From: Paraburkholderia tagetis
GTDB taxonomy: Bacteria; Pseudomonadota; Gammaproteobacteria; Burkholderiales; Burkholderiaceae
DNA length: 64,000 nucleotides
Reading direction: 5' to 3'
Assembly: GCF_022213065.1 (NCBI RefSeq)
Contig: NZ_JAKLJA010000021.1
Location: forward strand, 1-64,000
In this document: in pieces, positions 27,952 through 36,265 of the stretch
Numbering within the stretch: the stretch's first letter is position 1
Layout of the letters: each line of letters begins with the position of its first letter
Made by a program: the position numbers and the translations under genes
The notes under the pieces: model-generated
What the model saw: only the letters and a program-made list of their open reading frames with translations
What the model was told of the DNA's origin: nothing
The model's database searches: none

Positions 27952-29736
27952 ATGAATGCCGCCGACCGCGCCTGGTTGCGCCGTTATCCGCTCTACGCGA
28001 AAACCTGCATCGTCCTCGCGTGCCTCGTCGCGCTCATCGCGCTGCTGTTCGTCTGCACGCGCGTCCAGCTCGACAACAAGGCTCTGTACGAACAGGCCGC
28101 CGTTTCGCTCGGCGATGCCGCCAGGCTGCGCCGCATCGCCACGAGCATCGCGACCCGTGCACCCGATGCCGCGCTCAAGCTCGACGCACACGCCATGTCG
28201 CTCGTACACAACGATACTTTGTTGACGCACTGGCGGCAACGGGGCGCGCCCACGCCGCTCATCGCCACGCAACTACAAACGCTCGAAGGCGAGCACGCGG
28301 CCCCGGACATGCTCGATGCGCTGCGAATCGAAATCGATCGCGAGGGCGATGCGCTGGAAGCCGTCATCACGCTGCTCGAAGCCTGCACCGCCGCGCTGCT
28401 GTTCGCGGGCATCTTCGCGCTTGCGTGGGGCGCGCGGCGCGCGCTCGTGTTGCGCCCGGCGCTGCCCCTGCACATGCTCAACCAGGTCGGTCACGAAGTG
28501 CCTGCGGGACGCGACGAGATCGATCGTCTGATAACGGTGCTCAACGGGCTCGTTGCGCGGCTGCGTAGCGAGCAGGATGAATCGGCCCGGCTCAAGCGTA
28601 TCGTCGAAGACCATATTGCCTTCGCGGACCAGTCGCTCGACCTGCTGCATTATATCTGCGCCCAGCTCGCCGAAAACGCCCCCACGGGGGGAACGCTGGA
28701 AGCGCTACTGCAACGGCTCGTCGGCCTCCTGCGCGTGCAGCGCATCGCGCTCGTGCTCTCCGAGCCTTCGGCACAACTGCTTGGCGTCGATACGATCGTG
28801 GCCCCCGCCGACCTCGCACCGCACATCGTGAGCGAGCGCGTCGTGAACGAGCTGATGTCGCTCTCTGGCGTGCGATCGCTGCCGCAGAGCCAGTCGGACG
28901 AACTCCTGACGATCCTCGCCGCGCCGGTACGCGTGCCCTCGGGCACATATGGCGTGCTGATCTGCGAAAGCGACACCGACACGCGCAGCGAGCAGCGCCA
29001 TCTGCATCTGCTGGAGACCATCGCGAGCGTGCTCGCGCAGGCCATCTCCAACCTGAGCCGGGACGTGCGCGACCGGCGCATGACACTGCTGGAAGAGCGC
29101 AACGCCATCGCGCGCGAACTCCACGACTCGCTCGCGCAATCGCTCTCGTACATGAAAATCCAGCTCGCGCGGCTGCAGGCCGTGCTGCCCGAGGAGCTAT
29201 CGCATAGCGACGTCGGCCAGATCGCGCGGGCGATCCGCGAAGGGATCGACAGCGCGTATCGGCAGTTGCGCGAGTTGCTCACCACATTCCGGACCTCTGT
29301 GCATGCGCGCGGACTCGCGGCGACGCTTGAGGAAGTCGCTGAAGAGCTGTCCTCGCGCAGCGAAGTGCAGATCTCGGTCGACAACCGCATCCGCCGCGTG
29401 CGCCTCACGGTCAACGAGGAACTGCATATTGGGCAGATCGTGCGCGAAGCGCTCACCAACGTCGTGCGCCACGCGCGCGCATCGAGTGCGCTTGTGACGC
29501 TGTCGTCGAACGAGCGCGAAGTCACCGTGACTATCGAGGACGATGGCCGCGGCATCGTTACGGAGTCGGGTGGCGAGCACCATTACGGGCTCTCGATCAT
29601 GCGCGAGCGCTCGCGCAGCCTTGGCGGGCGGTTGGAGATCCGCTCGAACGAGCCGGGCTCGCGTATTGTGGTGACGTTCGTGCCCGCCTCGTTGGCGCAG
29701 CAAACGCGTATTGGGACGGGGAGTACCGTGAGATAG
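27952..29736 (+). CDS. NarX-like sensor histidine kinase
   Basis: This 594-residue protein has an N-terminal membrane helix near 12-33 (TCIVLACLVALIALLFVC), a short periplasmic part and a second helix near 140-158. A HAMP-like linker and a GAF-like segment (about 225-370) lead to a HisKA_3 domain with the phosphoacceptor His in ARELHDSLAQSLSYM. The ATPase domain shows REALTNVVRHARAS and DDGRGI. The type pairs with NarL/LuxR regulators, and one lies convergently just beyond it at 29900-30559. The Met at 27952 is chosen because the membrane helix follows; the frame is open to 27694. Confidence 0.9.
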   Translation: MNAADRAWLRRYPLYAKTCIVLACLVALIALLFVCTRVQLDNKALYEQAAVSLGDAARLRRIATSIATRAPDAALKLDAHAMSLVHNDTLLTHWRQRGAPTPLIATQLQTLEGEHAAPDMLDALRIEIDREGDALEAVITLLEACTAALLFAGIFALAWGARRALVLRPALPLHMLNQVGHEVPAGRDEIDRLITVLNGLVARLRSEQDESARLKRIVEDHIAFADQSLDLLHYICAQLAENAPTGGTLEALLQRLVGLLRVQRIALVLSEPSAQLLGVDTIVAPADLAPHIVSERVVNELMSLSGVRSLPQSQSDELLTILAAPVRVPSGTYGVLICESDTDTRSEQRHLHLLETIASVLAQAISNLSRDVRDRRMTLLEERNAIARELHDSLAQSLSYMKIQLARLQAVLPEELSHSDVGQIARAIREGIDSAYRQLRELLTTFRTSVHARGLAATLEEVAEELSSRSEVQISVDNRIRRVRLTVNEELHIGQIVREALTNVVRHARASSALVTLSSNEREVTVTIEDDGRGIVTESGGEHHYGLSIMRERSRSLGGRLEIRSNEPGSRIVVTFVPASLAQQTRIGTGSTVR

Positions 29737-29747
29737 GTTTTTTTTTT

Positions 29748-29834
29748 CGCGTTTCCTTGTGGTCGTGTCGGTCTATTAGCGTTGCCCCTGTGCGGGGCAA
29801 CGCTAATAGACCACCGCGAATACAAGGAAACGCG
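29748..29834. repeat. Palindromic element, copy D: 87-bp deletion derivative (single hairpin)
   Basis: This copy keeps only the outermost parts of the arms. The left end reads cgcgtttccttg to gttgcccc, runs through the cccctgtgcgggg palindrome, and passes directly into the right end (caacgctaatagacc to caaggaaacgcg). The result is an almost perfect hairpin with about 40 bp of stem. It lies between the convergent kinase and NarL-type genes and follows a T-run at 29738-29747, so it may end transcription. Confidence 0.9.
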
Positions 29835-29899
29835 ACAAACCCACGAACTACGAAACAAACAGCAGCGCCCCAACCCCTGAACAGAATTGTAAGCACAGC

Positions 29900-30559
29900 T
29901 TACCCCCCGGAAGCGAGCCGCCGCCCGACGTTCTCGCGATGCCAAACGACCGCCTCAAGCCTCGAATGCAAATCGAGCTTATGCAGCAAATGTTTGACGT
30001 GCACCTTGACCGTGCCGACACTGATATCGAGCTTGCGCGCAATCGCCTTGTTACAGAGCCCCTCAACGAGGTAGTCGAGCACCTCCTGCTCGCGCGCCGA
30101 AAGCAGCGTCTCGCTCGCGCGAAACGACTGGCTGCCCGAGAGCGCCTGGACCAGATTGCCGGTTGCGGCCTCGCTGAGCACGGCGGTGCCTTTCAACACC
30201 TTCTGCAGATTCGCGCACAGTTCCTCGGGCTCCATGTCCTTGAGCAGATAGCCGTGCGCCCCGGCGCGCAGCGCGGCCACCACGTCCCGTTCGTTATCGG
30301 AGACGGTCAGCATGACAAAGCGTGCCTTGACACCCTGGTCGCGCAGCAAGGCGATAGTCTCGATTCCGCTCATCTCCGGCATGTTCAGATCGACCAGCAT
30401 CACGTCGGGCTCGAGCTCCAGCGCCATCGCCACGCCCTCGCGCCCCGAGCCCGCCTCGCCAATCACGCGAAAAGCCGGGTTCATCTCGATCAGTTGCGCT
30501 ACGCCGCGCCGGAATAACGCGTGATCGTCGACGAGAAGAACCGTGGTGAGAGATTCCAT
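29900..30559 (-). CDS. NarL/LuxR-family response regulator (first copy)
   Basis: This 219-residue regulator has a receiver domain at residues 1-125 (acidic VDDHALFRRG, phosphoacceptor Asp in DVMLVDLNMPEM, Lys in GYLLKDME) and a LuxR helix-turn-helix at about 150-210 (LSAREQEVLDYLVEGLCNKAIARKL). The ATG at 30559 follows aggagg. It converges with the NarX-like kinase, its most likely partner. A very similar regulator is encoded at 45896-46540, so the pair looks like a duplication. Confidence 0.92.
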   Translation of the reverse strand: MESLTTVLLVDDHALFRRGVAQLIEMNPAFRVIGEAGSGREGVAMALELEPDVMLVDLNMPEMSGIETIALLRDQGVKARFVMLTVSDNERDVVAALRAGAHGYLLKDMEPEELCANLQKVLKGTAVLSEAATGNLVQALSGSQSFRASETLLSAREQEVLDYLVEGLCNKAIARKLDISVGTVKVHVKHLLHKLDLHSRLEAVVWHRENVGRRLASGG

Positions 30560-30706
30560 GCCATTTCCTCCTGCATCACCGGCACAAGGCCGAAGGCTTT
30601 CAGTATGGCGTTTTGCGGCCGTGCGGCAATCTGCAAGAGGGGATTCCACTTTGGAGGTAGGTGGGATGCTGCGCTGGGCTTATGGATTTCTGGGCGCTGG
30701 CTTTTT

Positions 30707-31267
30707 CGCGTTTCCTTGTTTTCGTGTCGGTCTGCTAGCGTTGCCCCTGTGCGGGGCGGCACCTACTTTTCTTTGCAGCGGCAAAGAAAAGTAGGCAAAA
30801 GAAAGCCGCTCACACCGCGAGTGTTACGCAGTGGACCACTTGCCCATTATCGGAGCGGTTCCGGAGCGTCTGCCATCACGCGCCGTATAACGGAGTGACT
30901 AAGGACTCATACCTCCGGCGGCGCTGCGCGCGCCGTGGGGCATAACCCAAAACCATCAGGATGCCTGCGCATCGATGCTGCGCAAGCGTATTCGAGTGCC
31001 AAGGCAGAACCCTTGTTTCCCCTGCATACCCGACCGCTGCGCGCGTAGCGAGCAGCGGGATGAATGACTCCTTTGTCACTGAGTTTGAAGGTGCGAGGTG
31101 ACGGATGCCCCGGAACCACTTCCATCACAGGCAAGAGGTGGACGGCGTCACACTAGCGGTTTGAGCCGCTTTCTTTTGCCTACTTTTCTTTGCGGCTGCA
31201 AAGAAAAGTAGGTGCCGCCCCGCACAGGGGCAACACTAATAGACCGACACGAATACAAGGAAACGCG
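30707..31267. repeat. Palindromic intergenic element, copy E (561 bp)
   Basis: This is a full-length copy in B/C orientation, with the same inverted arms and internal hairpins. Its centre (about 30951-31025) differs from B and C: it reads ccatcaggatgcctgcgcat and onward. It lies between the start of the NarL-type gene and the end of the DmmA-like gene, so it marks the border of the methylated-amine region. A 75-codon minus-strand frame (30907-31134) is the copy's version of the recurrent internal ORF. Confidence 0.92.
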
Positions 31268-31295
31268 AAAAAAACAACAAGCCCCAAAAATACCA

Positions 31296-31898
31296 TCACA
31301 AATAAGCATGCTCAATAACAGGAAGCTCCCCAGGCACTTCAGCATCGGCCTGCACCCCCATGAACGCCGCCAGCCTCCGCGAAAAGTGATCGCGCACCAA
31401 CAGCTTCCGCCCGCAACCACCACACGGCGTCACGTTAGTAGTAACACCTTCGTTCATCGCACGGCAGTGAATACAATACACACGTCGCTGCAGGCTACCG
31501 CTATGCTCCACCCTCACCGCCTCGGGCGCGACACCCGCCTGCTCCGCGATCTGCCGCACCGACCCAATAAAAGGCTCAGTACCCAGCGCATAGATCCGAA
31601 TCCCCACACGCGCGCAGCGCAGCGCCTCACCCAGCGCGCCAAGCAACTCGCGCTCTCCATCGAAGCGCCGCGCCACCGCATGAGGCACCGCGCAAACGCT
31701 GCCGGCACCCGCATGCGCCAGGTCCTCATCAACAGACCAGACTTCGAGCGGCGCCGCGCCCAGCGTGCTCAAGGCCTTCAGCACGCGAGCGCGATCCGCT
31801 TCGGTGGCCCCCGAACTCAGGAGCCAGTGCTGCGTGCCCTGCGGATCGGCTTCGAGCGCCGCGTACACCGGGCGGCTCGTGATCGGCGAAGTCATCAT
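31296..31898 (-). CDS. dmmA: Dimethylamine monooxygenase DmmA-type subunit
   Basis: This 200-residue soluble protein has an N-terminal alpha/beta part (LLSSGATEADRARVLKALS, IRIYALGTEPFIGSVRQIA). Near its C-terminus it has CIHC (CIHCRAMNEG) and CGGC (TPCGGCGRKL), arranged like a rubredoxin-type or zinc site. Size and cysteines fit the small subunit (about 22-24 kDa) of the haem-type dimethylamine monooxygenase. The other two subunits are encoded upstream at 33759-34883 and 34907-35872. The ATG at 31898 follows ggaggga. It is the last gene of the minus-strand operon, after the permease. The family name is from memory of domain naming, hence moderate confidence. Confidence 0.75.
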   Translation of the reverse strand: MMTSPITSRPVYAALEADPQGTQHWLLSSGATEADRARVLKALSTLGAAPLEVWSVDEDLAHAGAGSVCAVPHAVARRFDGERELLGALGEALRCARVGIRIYALGTEPFIGSVRQIAEQAGVAPEAVRVEHSGSLQRRVYCIHCRAMNEGVTTNVTPCGGCGRKLLVRDHFSRRLAAFMGVQADAEVPGELPVIEHAYL

Positions 31899-31933
31899 CG
31901 AAAGCTCCCTCCGTTCGTATGAGTATGAGTAGA

Positions 31934-33610
31934 TCAGTAGACCGCAAGCGCATGGGTGATCCAGATCACCGCGATGCCGGCCACAACGGTCACGTATGGC
32001 AGTATCCCCGCGCGCTTGGCGATCTTGCCGTTGCCGAGCAGTTCCATGTCCTCTTTCATCGTGTCCGGGAAATGCCCTTTGTCGGTCACGTAGTGGCGGA
32101 ACATGAACACCGGCAGGATCAGCGCGGCAAACACCAGGCCCGATACCAGCGTGCCCGCGCCCCACGTGTCCGCACCCATGCCCAGCAGCGCGAGATTGAC
32201 GAACGAGAACAGCGTGCCCAGCACGATCAGCCAGTTGGGCGCGCGGAACGGCCGTACCCAGTCCTTGCGGTCGAGCCGGTGAATCCACGCGGAATTCAGG
32301 TTCAGGAAGTTGAAGATGATGTAGCCAACGTTGGCAATCGCGAGCACGAACACATAGTCCGACATCAGCAGCAGGATCAGGTTGAAGCACAGGTCGGTCC
32401 ACATGGCGCGCGTGGGTGCGCCGTGCTCGTTCACGTGCGAGAGGTACTTCGGCAGCCAGCCATCCACCGAGGCCTGGTACAGCGTGCGCGAGGAGCCTGC
32501 CATCGACGTCATGATCGCGAGCACGAGTGCGAGCACCAGCATCACCACGAGCACGCGTTCGACCAGCAAGCCGCCGTGGATCATCGGCGCCATGGCCTTG
32601 GCCACGCCCATGCCGCTGTAGATGTCCGGCGAGAGGATGCCGCTGTAGACGGCGGGCGTCACCACATGGCCGGCGGCGTCCTTCACGTCGGGCGTCACCA
32701 GATGGCCGAGGCCGAGCACGCCCTGGAACGAGAGCGGCACCACGGTGAAGACGAAAATACACAGGAGACCCGAATACAGGATGGCCTTGAAGGTGTCGCG
32801 CTTCGGATCGCGGAATTCACGCGTGTAGCAGACGGCGGTCTCGAACCCGTAGGTCGACCACGCGGCCACGAAGAGCCCGCCCGCCATCAGCGTGATGCCC
32901 GCGCGGTCCCATGTGCCGTCGATGATCTGCCCCGCGCTGTCCTTCGCCAGCGGCACGAGCGGAAACAGGTTATGCAGCGCCACGTCGCCGGTGAAGAGCG
33001 GCACCATGCCGACGAGAATCAGCGGAACCAGCGCCGCAATGCCCAGGATGGTCTGGATGCGCGCCGCGTTCATGATGCCGCGGTGCTGGATCGCGAATGT
33101 GACGAGCAGGATCGCCGCGCCCAGTATGAAGGTCGCGTTGATGCGCAGGCTCAGGCCGGAGCGCAGCCAGTCGAGACTCACGAGCGTGATCTGCCAGGTG
33201 TTGATGGCGGAGTCCGCGGGAAAGAGAATCGAGAGCACATAGCCCGCCGCGAGCCCCGAGCCGATCGCAAGCACGGGCGACCACGCAAACCAGTTGCACC
33301 AGACCGAAAGCGGCGCGAACAGCTTCGAATACCGTACCCACGCGATGGCGCCGTAGACCGACGCACCGCCCGATTTGTGCGGAAAGAGCCCGGCAATTTC
33401 CGCATACGAAAACGACTGGATAAAGCCAAGGCCGATCGAAATGATCCAGACAGCCCACGAGAGCTTGCCCACGGTGGCCGCGATCGAGCCGATCGAGAAC
33501 AGCACCAGCGCGGGCACTCCGCTAGCCACCCAGAACGCGCCGGTCCAACTGATCTTGCGTTGTAACGAACCCTCTGGTTCGACAACGAGGTCTTCGGAAA
33601 TCGTATTCAT
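31934..33610 (-). CDS. APC-family permease, candidate amine transporter
   Basis: This 558-residue membrane protein has about 12 helices of the amino acid-polyamine-organocation family (VASGVPALVLFSIGSIAATVG near residue 30, SYAEIAGLFPHKSGGASVYGAIAW, WSTYGFETAVCYTREFRDPKRD). The ATG at 33610 follows aaggaag. It sits inside the dimethylamine monooxygenase operon, 35 bp upstream of the DmmA-like gene, which makes uptake of a methylated amine or an amine derivative its most likely role. Substrate assignment is inference. Confidence 0.85.
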   Translation of the reverse strand: MNTISEDLVVEPEGSLQRKISWTGAFWVASGVPALVLFSIGSIAATVGKLSWAVWIISIGLGFIQSFSYAEIAGLFPHKSGGASVYGAIAWVRYSKLFAPLSVWCNWFAWSPVLAIGSGLAAGYVLSILFPADSAINTWQITLVSLDWLRSGLSLRINATFILGAAILLVTFAIQHRGIMNAARIQTILGIAALVPLILVGMVPLFTGDVALHNLFPLVPLAKDSAGQIIDGTWDRAGITLMAGGLFVAAWSTYGFETAVCYTREFRDPKRDTFKAILYSGLLCIFVFTVVPLSFQGVLGLGHLVTPDVKDAAGHVVTPAVYSGILSPDIYSGMGVAKAMAPMIHGGLLVERVLVVMLVLALVLAIMTSMAGSSRTLYQASVDGWLPKYLSHVNEHGAPTRAMWTDLCFNLILLLMSDYVFVLAIANVGYIIFNFLNLNSAWIHRLDRKDWVRPFRAPNWLIVLGTLFSFVNLALLGMGADTWGAGTLVSGLVFAALILPVFMFRHYVTDKGHFPDTMKEDMELLGNGKIAKRAGILPYVTVVAGIAVIWITHALAVY

Positions 33611-33758
33611 ATGTCTCTTCCTTTCTCTGATGAGGGACCGCTGGGCGGCGGCCGGAATACGGTATGTGGAGATGCGACCGCCGCCACGCCGCGCATCGCA
33701 AACCGGCGCCGCTTGAAGCTCGGCGCCGGACCCGGCACGCGGCACGACCACGAAGGAC

Positions 33759-34883
33759 TCAGGAGCCGGCGAAACTCGGCCGGGCGTGGGATTCGTCAAG
33801 GGGCGGGCTAAGCGGTGGGCTCAGGCGCTCGACCTCGGACTGGGTGCCGAGCGTGGTCGGCGCGCCATCGTCGAACTGCGCGAGCCATTGCCGCGCCGTG
33901 TCGCGATAGCGCACCAGCCCCTTGTATTCGGCCAGTTCCTGCGGCAGCGTGGTCAACACGCGATGCAGGCGCTTGCCCCATTTGGGCACGCGTGCGAGTT
34001 CGTCGAGGCTGATCAGGTAACAGCGCACGCAAAACAGGATCGCATTGCTGCGCGGCAGCCTGAACAGCGTCTGAAGTTCAACGCGCAAATGCAGTTTTCC
34101 GCCGACATTCTCGGGCGTGATGCTCGCCCGGTCCGGGCCCCACTCGGGGTAATGCTCGGGCGAGGTGTCCAGACGCGGATTGACGGTCATCGTCCAGTTC
34201 AGGCGGCGCACCGGCGCACCTGATTGCAGGCGCAACAAGAATTTCAGCGCACGCTCGAATATTCCGGCCTGATGCGCGAGCGGCACGGGACCGTGCCACT
34301 CCATGAAGCTCATGCCGAGGTCGAAATCGAGCGACCAGTCCGCCTGGGTCGTCACCATGCCGCCGTCCATGAACAGGTTGTCTTCGCGATGATCGAGCAG
34401 GACAAAATCGCCCTGCGCCTGGCGCGTGATGTACTCGAGCGGCGCACACGGCAGCGTATCGGCGTCACCGAACACGAACGATTGCGTGAGCCCGAGCGGA
34501 CGGTTCGTCCACGTCCACCGCGTACCGTTTTCACCATCGCGCTCGAGCTGGAAATGCTCGGGGTAATCGCGCGCAAGGCTTTCCATGACGAGTTCGAGCG
34601 TGTCCCACTGAGCGGTGTCCATGTGGTCCAGCACCTGGCAGCGCAATGGGTCGTTTTCGAGCGTGAGCGCGCGGTCGCGGCATTCGGCAACGTAGTGCTC
34701 GTCGATGTCGAACGCAGCACGAAACACCGTGCCGGGCGCGCCGCTCGTATGCGGCTCGATATTCACCGAATACATGTAGCGGTCTTCCGGGAACGGAAAC
34801 GGAAAACGCAGGATCGCGGCTTCGCTATTGCGATACGTGTAGACGTCGCGAAATGACTCGTCGGGCTTGAAGGCGATGGACAT
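33759..34883 (-). CDS. Haem-dependent oxidative N-demethylase (DUF3445), dimethylamine monooxygenase haem subunit
   Basis: This 374-residue protein belongs to the DUF3445 family. The family includes haem-dependent oxidative N-demethylases that turn dimethylamine into methylamine and formaldehyde. Family-type segments are visible: FPFPFPEDRYMYSVNIEPH near residue 27, LLDHREDNLFMDGGMVTTQADWSLDFDLGMSF (about 165-200) and LRVELQTLFRLPRSNAILFCVRCYL (about 275-300). The size (about 42 kDa) matches the large subunit of the purified enzyme. The ATG at 34883 follows gaggga; the frame is open to 35066 but overlaps the reductase gene. It lies 23 bp after the ferredoxin-reductase gene. Confidence 0.88.
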   Translation of the reverse strand: MSIAFKPDESFRDVYTYRNSEAAILRFPFPFPEDRYMYSVNIEPHTSGAPGTVFRAAFDIDEHYVAECRDRALTLENDPLRCQVLDHMDTAQWDTLELVMESLARDYPEHFQLERDGENGTRWTWTNRPLGLTQSFVFGDADTLPCAPLEYITRQAQGDFVLLDHREDNLFMDGGMVTTQADWSLDFDLGMSFMEWHGPVPLAHQAGIFERALKFLLRLQSGAPVRRLNWTMTVNPRLDTSPEHYPEWGPDRASITPENVGGKLHLRVELQTLFRLPRSNAILFCVRCYLISLDELARVPKWGKRLHRVLTTLPQELAEYKGLVRYRDTARQWLAQFDDGAPTTLGTQSEVERLSPPLSPPLDESHARPSFAGS

Positions 34884-34906
34884 GGCGTTGGGCTCCCTCG
34901 TTTTCG

Positions 34907-35872
34907 TCAGATGTTCAGCACGAGACGCGCGCTGCGCGCACGCGACACGCAAGGCAGCACGTTGCAGTTGGTTGCGCGCTCCTCGGCGCTCTGGAAGAAG
35001 TCGCGATGCTCGGGCTCGCCTTCCAGCACTTCGAGCGAGCAGGTGCCGCACGCACCGCCCCGGCACATGTACGGTGCGTCGATGCCCGCCGCTTCCAGTG
35101 CTTCAAGCAGGCTCTGGTCGGCGCCGACCGCCACCTCGCAGCCGCTTTTCGCGAGCACCGCGACGAACGGCTCGCCGTGCGACGCACCGCCAAAGCTCTC
35201 CTGGTGAAAGTGGCTTTCGGGCCAGCCGCGTGCGCGCGCAGCCTGGGCGAGCCCTTCCATCAACCCCACTGGCCCGCACGTATAGAGATGCGTGCCGGGC
35301 GGCTGCGCAGCGAGCATGGCGCCAAAGCGCGTTTCGCCGTCCTGCACATCGGTGTAGATGGCGACACCGCCCACGATGCGCTCGGCGATCAGCGCCTCGA
35401 GCGCTTCAGCGTCCTCCGGGCGGCAGCACAGATGCATCTCCACGCGCGCACCGCTTGCGGCCAGTTCCGGCAGCATCGAAAGAAACGGCGTGATGCCGAT
35501 CCCGCCCGCAACGATCACATGCTTCGTCGCGCGCCGCGCCAGCGGAAAGAAGTTCGACGGCATCGATATTTCAAGCTCGCTGCCCTCCTTCACCTGCGCA
35601 TGCATGAACGCCGAGCCGCCGCGCGAGGCGGGCACGCGCCGCACCATGATCTGATACGCGTCGCGCGCGCCAGCCGCCTTCGTCAGCGAATAGGCGTTGC
35701 GCCAGGTGCGCGCCTCGCCTCGCATGGTCACGACGACATGGCTGCCGGCCGAATACGCCGGCAGCGAGCCGCCTTGCGCCGGTACGAGCGTGAAGCGCCG
35801 GATATCGGCCGTAATGCTCTCCACACGTTCGACGCGTACTGGTATCGCCTTGGGTCCGTTGAGTCCGTTCAT
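34907..35872 (-). CDS. PDR/VanB-type flavin-[2Fe-2S] reductase, dimethylamine monooxygenase electron-transfer subunit
   Basis: This 321-residue reductase has a flavin domain (about 10-105, HVVVTMRGEARTWRNAYSLT), an NAD(P)H domain (about 110-225, VIVAGGIGITPFLSML) and a C-terminal plant-type ferredoxin. The 2Fe-2S cysteines appear as MCRGGACGTC and NVLPC. It would take electrons from NAD(P)H and pass them to the haem subunit encoded next. It is the first gene of the minus-strand operon. The ATG at 35872 gives the family N-terminus; the frame is open to 36001. Confidence 0.9.
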   Translation of the reverse strand: MNGLNGPKAIPVRVERVESITADIRRFTLVPAQGGSLPAYSAGSHVVVTMRGEARTWRNAYSLTKAAGARDAYQIMVRRVPASRGGSAFMHAQVKEGSELEISMPSNFFPLARRATKHVIVAGGIGITPFLSMLPELAASGARVEMHLCCRPEDAEALEALIAERIVGGVAIYTDVQDGETRFGAMLAAQPPGTHLYTCGPVGLMEGLAQAARARGWPESHFHQESFGGASHGEPFVAVLAKSGCEVAVGADQSLLEALEAAGIDAPYMCRGGACGTCSLEVLEGEPEHRDFFQSAEERATNCNVLPCVSRARSARLVLNI

Positions 35873-36265
35873 GCCCGTTGATCCCTCATCGTGGCTGCGA
35901 ATCTGTACGAACAGAATCGGTGAGCCAAAAAGGGAGAGCAATGATTCATTGGGGGTAGCCCCCGCGCTACGCCCAGGGGGGTGCATGCGGGCGTGCGCCA
36001 TGCAGCCGAATGTCCGTCTGGCGGGCCTCGCGCGCCCATCTGGATATATGCGCGCTTACACGTCAGCGCATGTTGCGGCGCATTTGAAAGCTTCGCGCGG
36101 CGGACCGAAGTAGTGCGCCTACCCACTCGGAGGTAGCGCCACGGGGCGATTGTGACGCCGATTTTAACGAAGGAGACTGATTGCCATCCAGCGGCCCTCG
36201 TCAAGGCCTACCGGCCCAGATTCGTCGGCCTTTATTCACGCAAGGTTCAACCTCGGGAAAACGCT
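35873..36265. promoter_or_regulatory. Divergent promoter region of the dimethylamine and trimethylamine operons
   Basis: This 393-bp space separates the minus-strand monooxygenase operon from the plus-strand GcvT-like/trimethylamine dehydrogenase operon. It holds two notable structures: a gggggtagccccc hairpin at 35951-35963 followed by gcgctacgccca, and the inverted repeat at 36112-36142. No ORF of note is present. Promoter boxes cannot be assigned with confidence. Confidence 0.6.
36112..36142. promoter_or_regulatory. Inverted repeat shared with the sigma54-activator leader
   Basis: The arms gtgcgcctacc and ggtagcgccac form an imperfect inverted repeat around cactcgga. The central part, positions 36119-36141, matches 47263-47285 upstream of the sigma54-type activator gene at 20 of 23 positions. 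It may be an operator or an RNA hairpin. Confidence 0.5.

Noticed and set aside
31919..33565. 548-codon plus-strand frame over the permease
   Set aside because: It is antisense to a clear 12-helix permease, and its translation is His/Arg/Gln-rich without any motif.
35869..36204. 111-codon minus-strand frame in the amine divergent region
   Set aside because: It has no recognisable domain, spans the promoter region and inverted repeat, and would overlap the reductase start.
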